64,000 nt of DNA from JANMDU01 sp031375105 (GCA_031375105.1 JANMHJ010000046.1:217558-281557), one strand, 5' to 3'; shown: positions 8,747 to 17,222, counted from the stretch's first letter. The notes: generated by a model not told the origin, from the letters alone. Numbers and translations: made by a program.

Positions 8747-9148
8747 TTACGCTCTTGGGCTGGTGGCGTAGCGCTTTGACAACCGCAGCATGACAGGCCC
8801 AATGGCTTGCGAGATGGGATGCCGGTATTTGGCAAAGAGGTAGTAGCTCGCGTTGAGCAGCGGTGCGAGCCAGCGCCTGGAAAATAGCCAAGCTAGCGTG
8901 GGCAAAGCGGCTCTTTCGTAAGCTGCTGCAAACACGGGAATGCCCTCAAGCTGCGTGCCGTCGGCTAGGCGACCTTGCATCGTGGCCAAGGCGAGCTTGC
9001 ACGAGAGCTGGTGCGTGGCTTCATCAAACCCAGGCGCGGCCACATCGACGAATTCCAGCAGGCCCAAGCGATTGCGGCTTTCAAGGAAATGAATTTCTGC
9101 CTGACACAGCGGGCAAGCTCCGTCGTAATACATCGTTAAGCGCTGCAT
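8747..9148 (-). CDS. DCC family (DUF393) thiol-disulfide oxidoreductase-like protein
   Basis: A 133-residue protein starting MQRLTMYYDGACPLCQAEI. The DGxCPLC motif near the N-terminus is the signature of the DCC (DUF393, YuxK) family, predicted thioredoxin-fold proteins with a redox CxxC pair. The C-terminal half is more hydrophobic (LAWLFSRRWLAPLLNASYYL), usual in the family. It is the first gene of the photolyase operon and ends 3 bp before the next gene. The promoter should lie in 9149-9271, shared divergently with lgt. Its role in light repair is unknown. Confidence 0.8.
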   Translation of the reverse strand: MQRLTMYYDGACPLCQAEIHFLESRNRLGLLEFVDVAAPGFDEATHQLSCKLALATMQGRLADGTQLEGIPVFAAAYERAALPTLAWLFSRRWLAPLLNASYYLFAKYRHPISQAIGPVMLRLSKRYATSPRA

Positions 9149-9271
9149 AAAGATAACTCCTGTTTGAATTGTCAGCTCTTTGCTTTACCTGAGTGTGGGC
9201 AGGGTGATGGGTCTGAGCTGTATGTCAAGGCGATAGGCTTTGCTTCGCTCGCTTGAGGCACAATCTGCGCC

Positions 9272-10066
9272 ATGCTGATTCATCCTCAAATTGACCCGAT
9301 TGCCATCAAACTTGGCCCCTTGGCCGTGCATTGGTATGGCTTGACGTACTTGGCCGCGTTTGCGCTGTTTTGGTATTTGGGCACGCTGCGCATTGCGCAC
9401 CAGCCTTTTGCGCGCTTGAAATGGACCAAGCGCGATGTGGAAGACATTCTGTTTCTCGGCGTGATGGGCGTGGTGCTCGGCGGTCGAATTGGGTACTGCT
9501 TGTTCTACAAACCGGGCTATTACTTGAGTCATCCGCTGGAGATCTTTTATGTGTGGCAGGGCGGTATGAGTTTTCATGGTGGGCTGCTGGGTGTGGTGGT
9601 GGCGGAGATGTGGTTTGCCAAAACGCGCGGGCGCACCTTGTTGGAAGTGGCTGATTTTGTGGCACCTTGCGTGCCGACCGGGCTGATGATGGGGCGCATT
9701 GGTAATTTCATCAACGGCGAGCTTTGGGGCCGTGTTGCTGATCCGAGCTTGCCTTGGGGCATGGTGTTTCGCGGTGCGGGTGATGCGCCGCGCCATCCTT
9801 CACAGCTGTATCAAATCGCGATGGAAGGCGCATTGCTTTTCATCTTGCTTTGGCTGTATGCACGCAAAGAGCGTAAGAGCGGGCAAGTGGCTGCGGCTTT
9901 TCTCTTTGGCTATGGCGTGTTCCGCTTTATCGCCGAATTTTTCCGTGAGCCGGATGCGCATCTGGGGCTGCTGGGCCTGGGGCTGAGCATGGGGCAATGG
10001 CTCTGTGTGCCGATGATTTTGGGCGGTGTGGGCCTGTGGGTTTGGGCACAAAAACGAGCCACTTGA
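9272..10066 (+). CDS. lgt: Prolipoprotein diacylglyceryl transferase
   Basis: Transfers a diacylglyceryl group from phosphatidylglycerol to the lipobox cysteine of prolipoproteins, the first step of lipoprotein maturation, in the inner membrane. The 264-residue protein opens with MLIHPQIDPIAIKLGPLAVH and has seven predicted membrane helices. It holds the Lgt motifs MSFHGGLLG (with the essential His) and GRIGNFINGELWGR, and a late RFIAEFFREPD. Length and order are canonical. It is transcribed alone, divergently from the photolyase operon. Confidence 0.95.
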   Translation: MLIHPQIDPIAIKLGPLAVHWYGLTYLAAFALFWYLGTLRIAHQPFARLKWTKRDVEDILFLGVMGVVLGGRIGYCLFYKPGYYLSHPLEIFYVWQGGMSFHGGLLGVVVAEMWFAKTRGRTLLEVADFVAPCVPTGLMMGRIGNFINGELWGRVADPSLPWGMVFRGAGDAPRHPSQLYQIAMEGALLFILLWLYARKERKSGQVAAAFLFGYGVFRFIAEFFREPDAHLGLLGLGLSMGQWLCVPMILGGVGLWVWAQKRAT

Positions 10067-10158
10067 GGGCGTCGTTAAAAGACGGAGGCTGTGTCATAAA
10101 AGCCTCACTTTATCCTGAAGAATATGTAAAAAAGCTTGAGAAATTTACTGTGATTAGC

Positions 10159-10178
10159 CATAATTACTGGTAATTATG
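10159..10178 (+). promoter_or_regulatory. Candidate GntR operator upstream of the malonate cluster
   Basis: A perfect inverted repeat, CATAATTAC, 2 bases, GTAATTATG, lies 31 bp before the GntR regulator start. GntR/FCD regulators bind such AT-rich dyads, so autoregulation of the cluster is a reasonable inference. The rest of the 10067-10209 gap holds only a weak hairpin (GAGGC...GCCTC, 10084-10105) after lgt. Confidence 0.5.
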
Positions 10179-10209
10179 AATCTTTCCAAGGATTGAAAGT
10201 ACTCGCGTC

Positions 10210-10911
10210 ATGCCAGTCGCCCCATTTGTCAGCCTAGTTGCCCTGCGTTCTGTGTCGGAGTCTTTGCATAGCGAAGTCGCTGCACAGCTGCGTCAGCGCA
10301 TCTTCAGTGGGGACCTGGCACCGGGTGCATTCGTGGATGAGGTGGCGCTATGTGAGCAGCTTCAGATATCCCGCACACCGCTGCGCGAGGCGTTGAAAGT
10401 GTTGGCTGCGGAGGGCTTGATTCGGCAAGAGGCGCGCCGGGGCAGTTTTGTGAATAAAGTGACTGAGCAGGATTTGGATGAAATCTTCCCAGTGATTGCA
10501 CTGCTAGAAGGGCGCTGTGCACATGAGGCGGCACTCAAGGCCACAGATGCTGATTTGGTGGCATTGGCCACCTTGCATGAGCGCTTGCAAAAGGCAGCCA
10601 AGGCGCATCGCATCAATGATTATTACGAAGCGAATTTCGCGATTCATGAGGCCATCATCATGTTGGCCAACAACAAATGGTTGGCGCAAGTGATCGGCGA
10701 TTTGCGCAAAATCTTGAAGCTGGCGCGTTTGCAGCAATTGCATGCTCCGGGGCGCTTGCAGCAGAGCTTGTCTGAACACATGGCGGTGTTTGCAGCCTTG
10801 CGGGCGCGTGATGCTGCTGGGGCAGAAGCAGCGATGCGTACGCATCTGACCCGCCAGCGTGAAGCGCTGCGCGAGTTGGCCAGAAGCCAGCACAGCAGGT
10901 TGGTCGTGTGA
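10210..10911 (+). CDS. GntR-family transcriptional regulator (FCD), MatR-like
   Basis: A 233-residue regulator. A winged helix-turn-helix at residues 20-80 (VAAQLRQRIFSGDLAPGAFV, then LQISRTPLREALKVLAAEGL) is followed by an alpha-helical FCD effector domain with metal-binding-type histidines (NFAIHEAIIMLANN, SLSEHMAVFAAL). It sits directly upstream of, and nearly overlaps, the malonyl-CoA decarboxylase gene. This is the position of MatR in rhizobial mat operons, where malonate or a CoA derivative relieves repression. The MatR role is inferred from the neighbours only. Confidence 0.82.
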   Translation: MPVAPFVSLVALRSVSESLHSEVAAQLRQRIFSGDLAPGAFVDEVALCEQLQISRTPLREALKVLAAEGLIRQEARRGSFVNKVTEQDLDEIFPVIALLEGRCAHEAALKATDADLVALATLHERLQKAAKAHRINDYYEANFAIHEAIIMLANNKWLAQVIGDLRKILKLARLQQLHAPGRLQQSLSEHMAVFAALRARDAAGAEAAMRTHLTRQREALRELARSQHSRLVV

Positions 10912-10913
10912 CG

Positions 10914-12374
10914 ATGGGACTCGATGTTATGCCTGATCGCCTTGCCCAGTCTGCCAGTCGCGGCCAGCAAGCGGGCTCTTGGTTGCGCCGTCATGCCGCC
11001 AAGCTGGGCTGGCAGGCTGAGGGTGCGCAGGCTGTGAAAACAAAGAATATTAAAGAAAATAAGCCTCCCGCCGTTATCGGTATTGAGCAGAGTGCTATAG
11101 TAATCATAGCAACTACGGATCACGCGATGCGCTCCACGCAGGAGCGACTGAAATCCTCGCTCAAGCAAAAACATGAAGCCTTGTCGCCGCGTGTGCTGCG
11201 ACGCACGCTGCAAGAGCTGCAAGCGGTGGCGGATCCGGGGGTGAGTGAAGTGGAGGGCGGTCGGCGCGCGCAAGGTGTGGCCAAATGGTATGCCAAGGCC
11301 AGTTTGCATGAGCAGCGCGATATGTGGCTGCTGATGAGCGAGCAATTTGCGCCGGATGTGAAGCAACTGAGCTTGGCTCGGGAGCGCTATGAGTCGGCAT
11401 TGTCCTCTGGCGAGCAGGGTGAGGCCGAGGTGGCTTTGCATAAATCACTGGCATCGCCGCGCAGGCGTTTGCTACAGCGGTTTTCTGCGTTTCCAGATGG
11501 TATGCGTTTTTTGGTGGACATGCGAACCCAATGGCTGCCCGAGATCAAGCGTGATCGGCGCTTGCTCGCGCTGGATGCGGAACTAGAAGCCCTGCTTTCT
11601 ACATGGTTTGACGTGGCCTTTTTGGAGCTGCGCCGCATTAGTTGGGACAGCCCCGCTTCGTTGTTGGAAAAGCTGATTCGCTATGAAGCGGTGCATGACA
11701 TCAAAAGCTGGATGGATTTGAAAAACCGGCTGGATTCAGATCGCCGATGCTATGGTTTCTTTCATGCCAAACTGCCCGATGAGCCTTTGATTTTTGTGGA
11801 AGTGGCGCTGGGCGATGAAATCGCAGCCTCGATCACACCGCTACTGGATGAGCATGCGGGCTTGGAAGATGTAAAAGCCGCGACAACGGCGATTTTTTAC
11901 TCAATCAGCAACACGCAAGCGGGCTTGCGAGGCGTTGGTTTTGGCGATTCGCTGATCAAGCGCGTGGTCGAAACGCTCAAGCTTGATTTGCCGCGACTCA
12001 AAATTTTCGCCACGCTCTCACCGATCCCTGGGTTTCGCGCTTGGCTACACAAGGCTGATCCCGACTTGTTTGCACAAGCGGATGCTGATGCGCAGACCCA
12101 GCAATCCGCATTGCTTAACCGCGCCGCGCAATACCTTGCCGTTGAGCTGAAAGAGGGCCAACCGCTGGATGCTGTGGCCAAGTTTCATTTGGGCAACGGC
12201 GCACGTGTGGAGCGCATCAATTGGGCGGCTGATCCGAGTGCCAAAGGCATCAAGCAATCCTTCGGCTTGATGGTCAATTATCTATATGATCTACGCCAAA
12301 TCGACAAATACCGTCAATCTTTGCAAGCAGGCAAAATAGCTTGCAGCTCGGATATTAAAAAGCTGCTGAGTTAA
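10914..12374 (+). CDS. matA: Malonyl-CoA decarboxylase
   Basis: Converts malonyl-CoA to acetyl-CoA and CO2. The body matches the malonyl-CoA decarboxylase family: a helical N-terminal domain (LSPRVLRRTLQELQAVADPG), then the GNAT-like catalytic domain with CYGFFHAKLPDEPLIFVEV, FYSISNTQAGLRGVGFG and FATLSPIPGFRAWL. The conserved Ser/His of the catalytic site lie in the last two regions (LSPIPGF; KFHLGNGARVERINW). The start is uncertain: GTG 10908 or ATG 10914 give about 487 residues, while ATG 11127 would remove 71 residues that include a repeat A copy (PPAVIGIEQSAIVIIA) and match no family domain. It is probably co-transcribed with the upstream regulator and the Bug gene 21 bp downstream. Confidence 0.88.
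   Translation: MGLDVMPDRLAQSASRGQQAGSWLRRHAAKLGWQAEGAQAVKTKNIKENKPPAVIGIEQSAIVIIATTDHAMRSTQERLKSSLKQKHEALSPRVLRRTLQELQAVADPGVSEVEGGRRAQGVAKWYAKASLHEQRDMWLLMSEQFAPDVKQLSLARERYESALSSGEQGEAEVALHKSLASPRRRLLQRFSAFPDGMRFLVDMRTQWLPEIKRDRRLLALDAELEALLSTWFDVAFLELRRISWDSPASLLEKLIRYEAVHDIKSWMDLKNRLDSDRRCYGFFHAKLPDEPLIFVEVALGDEIAASITPLLDEHAGLEDVKAATTAIFYSISNTQAGLRGVGFGDSLIKRVVETLKLDLPRLKIFATLSPIPGFRAWLHKADPDLFAQADADAQTQQSALLNRAAQYLAVELKEGQPLDAVAKFHLGNGARVERINWAADPSAKGIKQSFGLMVNYLYDLRQIDKYRQSLQAGKIACSSDIKKLLS
11064..11112 (+). repeat. Dispersed repeat A, copy 3 (in the 5' part of the malonyl-CoA decarboxylase frame)
   Basis: Reads GCCGTTATCGGTATTGAGCA, then GAGTGCTATAGTAATCATAGCAA. It is translated as AVIGIEQSAIVIIA if the longer start is used. 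The frame is the same as in the other coding copies. If the true start is ATG 11127 this copy would instead be in the leader. Confidence 0.75.
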
Positions 12375-12395
12375 CCATAAATCTGGAGACAAACC

Positions 12396-13397
12396 ATGAA
12401 TGATCTGATGAATCGCCGCACAGCCTTGGCTGCTAGTGCAATCACTGCGACAGGCCTTGCTACATTTTCCGTAGCATCCAGCGCACAATCTACGTCGGCT
12501 TGGCCCGCAAAGCCTGTCAATTTAATCGTGCCCTTTCCGGCTGGAGGAGGCACGGATGCATTTGCTCGGCCTTTGTCTGCTGCGTTTACCAAAAACACGG
12601 GCCGCACCATGGTGATTGACAATAAAGGCGGTGCGGGCGGCACGCTAGGTGCAGGTGTCGCAGCCAAAGCACCTGCAGATGGCTACAATCTTTTCATGGG
12701 TGCTGTGCATCATTCGATTGCGCCGAGCATGTACACAAAATTAGATTACGACATCGAGAAAGATTTCGTACCTTTGATCTTGGTGGCCAATGTGCCGCAG
12801 GTGGTGGTGATCAATCCGCGCAAAGTGCCGGTGAATAATTTCAAAGAGTTTGTGGAATTCTTAAAGAAGAATCCTGGCAAGCTCAACTACGGCTCTGCAG
12901 GCGGCGGCACATCGCACCATCTGGCAGGCGAGCTGTTCAAGCAGCAAACCAAAACCTTCATCACCCACATTCCCTATCGCGGCGCCGGCCCCGCACTGCA
13001 AGGCTTAATTGCAGGCGATGTGGAGATGATGTTTGATGGCTTGGGCTCAAGCGCTGCACACATCAGCGGTGGCCGCATTAAGGCGCTGATGGTCTCAGGC
13101 AAACAACGCAACCCTGCTTTCCCCGATGTACCTTGCGCGGCTGAGCTGGGCTTGCCAGATTACACCGTGACGACTTGGTATGGCGTGTGGACACCACGCG
13201 GTACACCAGCAGATTTGCAAACCCGCGCCATCGAAGAAATCCGCAAGGCGTACAACACCGACGAAGCCAAAGCCGCTTGGGCACGCCAAGGCGCAGAGTT
13301 CACCGGGCTCACTGGCGCACAGTTTGGTGGCTTTGTGAGCGCTGAGATCAAGCGCTGGGAGCAGGTCGTGAAGCTCTCGGGTGCGAAGTTGGACTGA
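12396..13397 (+). CDS. Bug (TctC) family periplasmic solute-binding protein
   Basis: A 333-residue exported binding protein of the tripartite tricarboxylate transporter receptor family, which is greatly expanded in Burkholderiales. The leader MNDLMNRRTALAASAITATG has a twin-arginine-like RR and a cleavable hydrophobic core, with processing likely after ASSAQS. The mature protein opens WPAKPVNLIVPFPAGGGTDA and has the family segments NVPQVVVINP, HIPYRGAGPALQGL and FPDVPCAAELGLPDY. A good ribosome site (CTGGAGAC) precedes ATG 12396. No tctA/tctB membrane genes are nearby, so it is an orphan receptor; malonate or a related acid is a guess from context. Confidence 0.9.
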   Translation: MNDLMNRRTALAASAITATGLATFSVASSAQSTSAWPAKPVNLIVPFPAGGGTDAFARPLSAAFTKNTGRTMVIDNKGGAGGTLGAGVAAKAPADGYNLFMGAVHHSIAPSMYTKLDYDIEKDFVPLILVANVPQVVVINPRKVPVNNFKEFVEFLKKNPGKLNYGSAGGGTSHHLAGELFKQQTKTFITHIPYRGAGPALQGLIAGDVEMMFDGLGSSAAHISGGRIKALMVSGKQRNPAFPDVPCAAELGLPDYTVTTWYGVWTPRGTPADLQTRAIEEIRKAYNTDEAKAAWARQGAEFTGLTGAQFGGFVSAEIKRWEQVVKLSGAKLD

Positions 13398-13399
13398 TC

Positions 13400-14206
13400 G
13401 TGCTGCGTGTAGAGGTTGCGGGGCAGATTGCCACACTCGTGATCAGCCACGCCGCGCGGCGCAATGCGATGTCAAGAGCGATGTGGCAGGCACTTCCCGC
13501 CATACTCGAAGCATTGCCGGCAGACACACGCTGCCTCATCGTTCGCGGCGAGGGCGATCATTTTTGCTCAGGCGGCGATATTTCGGAATATCCGAGCTTT
13601 CGCTTTGAGCCCAGCAGCTTGCGAGCGTTTCATGAAGACGATGTGGCTCCGGCACTTGAAGCTTTACTGGCGCTAGATATTCCCATCGTGGCGATGATCG
13701 CCGGCCATTGCATGGGCGGCGGGCTAGAGATCGCTTCTTGTGCAGATATTCGCATCGCAGGGCAGGGCGCAACTTTTGGCGCACCGATAGCCAAGCTGGG
13801 CATGCCGATGGCGCAGCGTGAGCTGGCGATTGTATTGCGAGCAGCCGGCGAGGCCACGGTGCGCGAAATGCTGCTGGAGGCGAAGGTGCTAACAGCTTCA
13901 GAGATGAAGGTGCGCGGCGTGATTCAACGCGTTGTGCCAGATAGTGAGTTGCAGCAAGAAGCTCTGGAGACGGCGCGGCGTATAGCCGCGCTCTCGCCGC
14001 AAGCTGCCAAGCTCAATAAACAATTTCTAAGGCAGTTTTATAAAGAAAATAGCCCAGTAGCCGTTATGGGATATGCGCAGAGTGCTATGAAATCGATAGT
14101 GAATGATGCTTATGCATACGCCGCCAGTACAGAGCATGTGGAAGGTATCAGCGCCTTCTTGCAAAAGCGCTCGCCTCAATTTATGCCAAGCGCCGCATCC
14201 GATTGA
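13400..14206 (+). CDS. Enoyl-CoA hydratase/isomerase family protein
   Basis: A 268-residue crotonase-fold protein. The oxyanion-hole segments are visible: HAARRNAMS and GEGDHFCSGGDISEY, then IAGHCMGGGLEIASCADIRI. A Glu is present in the second (GGGLEIAS), while the usual second acidic residue region reads KLGMPMAQRELAIVL. It starts at GTG 13400, 2 bp after the Bug gene stop, so it is in the same operon. Its exact acyl-CoA substrate is unknown; a hydratase or a decarboxylase-type crotonase would both fit. Near the C-terminus, just before the usual AEH-type helix (TEHVEGISAFLQKRSPQF), a repeat A copy is read through as AVMGYAQSAMKSIVND. Confidence 0.85.
   Translation: MLRVEVAGQIATLVISHAARRNAMSRAMWQALPAILEALPADTRCLIVRGEGDHFCSGGDISEYPSFRFEPSSLRAFHEDDVAPALEALLALDIPIVAMIAGHCMGGGLEIASCADIRIAGQGATFGAPIAKLGMPMAQRELAIVLRAAGEATVREMLLEAKVLTASEMKVRGVIQRVVPDSELQQEALETARRIAALSPQAAKLNKQFLRQFYKENSPVAVMGYAQSAMKSIVNDAYAYAASTEHVEGISAFLQKRSPQFMPSAASD
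14060..14107 (+). repeat. Dispersed repeat A, copy 4 (inside the enoyl-CoA hydratase gene, sense, in frame)
   Basis: Reads GCCGTTATGGGATATGCGCA, then GAGTGCTATGAAATCGATAG. Translated as AVMGYAQSAMKSIVND, nearly the same peptide as copy 1 in paaH. Confidence 0.8.
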
Positions 14207-14226
14207 CGGCGCATTGGCATCAGCAA

Positions 14227-15012
14227 TCAAACGATCTTGACGCTCAAATCCGGCAGACCATCAATATGGCAATCGATCACATCACCGCGCACCACGGGGC
14301 CCACGTTTTCAGGTGTGCCGGAGTAAATGATGTCGCCGGGAAACAGTTCGTTGGTTTCCGAAAGTTTGCTGATCTGCTCGGCCACGCTCCAAATCATTTG
14401 ATTCAGAGTCGCGTTTTGCTTGATCGCGCCATTGACCTTGAGCCAAATGCCTGCCTTGCCGATATGCCCCACTTGGCTGACAAGATGCAAAGGGCCAATG
14501 GGTGCGGAGCGATCAATGCTTTTGCCAATTTCACAAGGCTTTTTCTCATCGCCCATGACACGCTGCAAATCGCGGCGCGTCATGTCCAAGCCGAGTGCGT
14601 AGGCATAGACGTGATCGAGCGCGGTGGCAATCGGACTATTCTTGCCGCCCTTGTGCAGCGCAGCGACGAGCTCGACTTCGCAGTGATAATTTTTTGTGAG
14701 CGTCGGGTAGGGGTGATCAACCGTCTTACCTGGTGGCACGCGCTGCACAGCATCGGAGGGCTTTTGGAAGAAAAAAGGTGGCTCGCGATCGGGGTTGGAG
14801 CCCATCTCAATCGCATGAGCGCGGTAGTTGCGGCCAATGCAGTAAACCCGGCACACGGGGAATTGCATGTCGCTGCCCACAATCGGCAGGTATTGCGTGC
14901 TTACTTCAAACGGCGTGCGCACCTGCTTGGATGCGTTGCCCGCAAACGCGCAACCGGCCATTGCGCCCAAGCCCAGCGTGGCCGTAGTTTCAAAAATTTT
15001 TCTGCGTTGCAT
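14227..15012 (-). CDS. Fumarylacetoacetate hydrolase family protein with an export-type leader
   Basis: A 261-residue FAH-fold protein (hydrolases, decarboxylases and isomerases of 2-oxo acids that use a divalent metal). The fold is shown by YCIGRNYRAHAIEMG, FFFQKPSDAVQ, NYHCEVELVAALHKGG, the LDMTRRDLQ motif and the late FPGDIIYSGTPENVGPV. Metal ligands of the E-x-E...D type are present (HCEVEL, LGLDMT). Unusually, it begins MQRRKIFETTATLGLGAMAG, which has an RRxIF twin-arginine-like motif and a hydrophobic run ending in AGC. FAH enzymes are normally cytoplasmic. The gene is convergent with the enoyl-CoA hydratase gene (20-bp gap) and divergent from matB. Confidence 0.85.
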   Translation of the reverse strand: MQRRKIFETTATLGLGAMAGCAFAGNASKQVRTPFEVSTQYLPIVGSDMQFPVCRVYCIGRNYRAHAIEMGSNPDREPPFFFQKPSDAVQRVPPGKTVDHPYPTLTKNYHCEVELVAALHKGGKNSPIATALDHVYAYALGLDMTRRDLQRVMGDEKKPCEIGKSIDRSAPIGPLHLVSQVGHIGKAGIWLKVNGAIKQNATLNQMIWSVAEQISKLSETNELFPGDIIYSGTPENVGPVVRGDVIDCHIDGLPDLSVKIV

Positions 15013-15088
15013 AGATGTCTTGTGTTTTGTTCGTGAATGTTATCCCCAGCGCAAACCCTAAATAACCCATTTTCCTTCTTACTGATAC

Positions 15089-16642
15089 ATGAAAAACGCT
15101 AATATTTACGCCAACCTGCGCGAGCAATTCCCTACTGATTTAGATTCAATTGCTGTGGAAACAGACAACGGCCTGCACTACTCTTGGCGCGACATTGAGC
15201 GCGGCAGCGCGATGATGGCCGATTTGCTGAAAAACCTGAAGATTCCCGCCGGCAGCCGCGTGGCGGTGCAGGTGGAAAAGTCTGTGGAAGCGATGATGCT
15301 TTACTTGGCTACGCTACGCGCAGGCTTGGTATTTTTGCCTTTGAATACTGCCTATCAAAGCGCAGAGATGGAATACTTCATCACCAATGCCGAGCCTGCA
15401 GTGGTGGTGTGTGCGGCTAAGAATTTCGGCTGGGTGTCGAAAATCGCGTTCAGCTGTGGCGCGCAAAGCGTGTTCACCTTAGATGATGATCGCAGCGGCA
15501 GCTTGCTTGATCGCGCCGCGCATTGCTCTGATATTCATAGCATCTCACGCAGTAAAGATGCTGATCTTGCGGCGATTTTGTATACGAGTGGCACCACAGG
15601 GCGCAGCAAAGGGGCGATGCTGTCGCATGGCAATATGCTTAGCAATGCGCTGGTGCTGAAAGACTATTGGGGTTGGCGTACGTCAGCACAAGGAGGCGAT
15701 GTGCTGATTCACGCACTGCCGATTTTTCATGTGCACGGCCTTTTCGTCGCTATTCATGCTGCGTTGATCAATGGCAGCAAAATGATTTGGCTCAATAAGT
15801 TTGATCCGAAAGCCGTGATTGCCGCCATGCCGCGAGCCACTGTTTTTATGGGTGTGCCCACGCTGTACACACGCATGCTCGCCGAGCCTTCGCTGTCGCA
15901 AGCTGCTGCGAAAAACATGCGCCTGTTCATTGCAGGCTCAGCGCCTTTGCTGAAAGAAACTCACGAAGAATGGGAGCAGCGCACAGGCCACAAAATTCTA
16001 GAGCGCTACGGCATGAGCGAAACCGTGATGCTCACGAGTAATCCCTATGCTGCCGATGCGCGCTACGCTAAACAAAACGAGCGCCGCGCTGGCACCGTGG
16101 GCTTTCCCTTGCCAGGTGTGAGCTTGCGCGTTTGCGGTGATGACGATAAGCCGCTAGCCACAGGTGAGATTGGCGGCATTCAGGTCAAAGGTGCCAATGT
16201 GTTTGCGGGCTACTGGCGCATGCCTGAGAAGACGGCCGAGGAATTCACGCAAGACGGTTACTTTCGCACAGGCGATGTCGGCAAACAAGATGAGCGCGGC
16301 TACGTACATATCGTAGGCCGCAGCAAAGACCTGATCATCTCGGGTGGTTACAACGTCTATCCTGCTGAAATTGAAGGCTACATCAATGAGCTGCCCGGTG
16401 TGCAAGAAAGTGCCTTGATCGGCGTGCCGCATCCCGATTTCGGTGAGGTGGGTATTGCTGTCGTGATTCTTAAATCGGGTGCAAATGTGAAGCCAGAAAG
16501 CATCTTGGCCAATCTGAAAACAAATCTAGCTAACTTCAAAATCCCCAAGCGTTGCGAGATCGTCTCAGAACTGCCGCGCAACACGATGGGTAAAGTGCAA
16601 AAGAATCTGCTGCGTGAGCAATATAAGGCGACGTTTAGTTGA
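15089..16642 (+). CDS. matB: Malonyl-CoA synthetase (MatB-like)
   Basis: ATP-dependent ligation of malonate to CoA, supplying the substrate of the decarboxylase encoded at 10.9-12.4 kb. It is a 517-residue ANL-superfamily enzyme with the A3 motif YTSGTTGRSKGAMLSH, A5 ERYGMSETVML, A8 YFRTGDVGKQDERGYVHIVG followed by GRSKDLIISGGYNVYP, and the A10 lysine in PRNTMGKVQKNLL. Segments such as RVAVQVEKSVEAMMLYLATL, FLPLNTAYQSAEMEYFI and HALPIFHVHGLFVA are characteristic of MatB. Together with the GntR regulator and the decarboxylase this reconstructs a mat-type malonate pathway. Another short dicarboxylate is possible but less likely. Confidence 0.88.
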   Translation: MKNANIYANLREQFPTDLDSIAVETDNGLHYSWRDIERGSAMMADLLKNLKIPAGSRVAVQVEKSVEAMMLYLATLRAGLVFLPLNTAYQSAEMEYFITNAEPAVVVCAAKNFGWVSKIAFSCGAQSVFTLDDDRSGSLLDRAAHCSDIHSISRSKDADLAAILYTSGTTGRSKGAMLSHGNMLSNALVLKDYWGWRTSAQGGDVLIHALPIFHVHGLFVAIHAALINGSKMIWLNKFDPKAVIAAMPRATVFMGVPTLYTRMLAEPSLSQAAAKNMRLFIAGSAPLLKETHEEWEQRTGHKILERYGMSETVMLTSNPYAADARYAKQNERRAGTVGFPLPGVSLRVCGDDDKPLATGEIGGIQVKGANVFAGYWRMPEKTAEEFTQDGYFRTGDVGKQDERGYVHIVGRSKDLIISGGYNVYPAEIEGYINELPGVQESALIGVPHPDFGEVGIAVVILKSGANVKPESILANLKTNLANFKIPKRCEIVSELPRNTMGKVQKNLLREQYKATFS

Positions 16643-16723
16643 AAGCACGGCTCACTTCACAAGCAATATAGGCACTTCAACAGAGGCCCCACAAAGTATG
16701 TGATGGCCCAAGACTGTTCTGAT

Positions 16724-17167
16724 CTAGCGCAAAACCAGTACTGGAATGTGCGAATGCGTCAAGACGTTGAGCGTTTCGCTGCCCATGAGTAGTCGTTTGA
16801 TACCTTTGTAGCCGTGCGAAGCCATCACAATCACGTCGCATTTCTGCTTTTTGGCAGCAGCGATGACGGATTCGGCTATGAAATCAGATTTCACGGTCAT
16901 GGGCGTTGCTTTAACTGCGTGGCGCAATGCCTTTTCGCATGCGTCGTCTAAGCTCTTCTGGGCTTGTGCATTCCATTGCCCCTCGATTCGACCAATGTCG
17001 GCAGGGTTGAGCGTGATCGCTCCCTCAAAATAAGCCGTAGGGTAACGCGGAACAACGCGCAAAAATACGATTTTCGCGTTCAAGCTAGATGCCAGCTCAA
17101 TTCCTGCGCTAATTGCCTTGCTAGCGAGATCAGAACCATCGGTAGTAATGAGAATCTTCTTGAACAT
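16724..17167 (-). CDS. uspA: Universal stress protein, UspA family
   Basis: A 147-residue Usp domain protein: MFKKILITTDGSDLASKAI at the start and the ATP-binding signature GSETLNVLTHSHIPVLVLR with MASHGYKGIKRLLMG at the end. A strong ribosome site (GAGGAG) is 6 bp upstream. The divergent FNR box at 17223-17236 is centred 32 bp from a TATTGT -10 hexamer (17195-17200, minus strand), the spacing expected of a class II FNR-activated promoter. It is therefore likely induced when oxygen is low, as for several Usp proteins in proteobacteria. Confidence 0.92.
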   Translation of the reverse strand: MFKKILITTDGSDLASKAISAGIELASSLNAKIVFLRVVPRYPTAYFEGAITLNPADIGRIEGQWNAQAQKSLDDACEKALRHAVKATPMTVKSDFIAESVIAAAKKQKCDVIVMASHGYKGIKRLLMGSETLNVLTHSHIPVLVLR

Positions 17168-17222
17168 ACTGCACTCCTCGTTGTTGATGGTTCAACAATA
17201 GAGCATGTGGCGGTGCGTTGGT

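Noticed and set aside
10908..11126. GTG 10908 as the only start of malonyl-CoA decarboxylase
   Set aside because: The first 70 residues fit no family domain and include a repeat; ATG 11127 cannot be excluded. I kept ATG 10914 but record the doubt.
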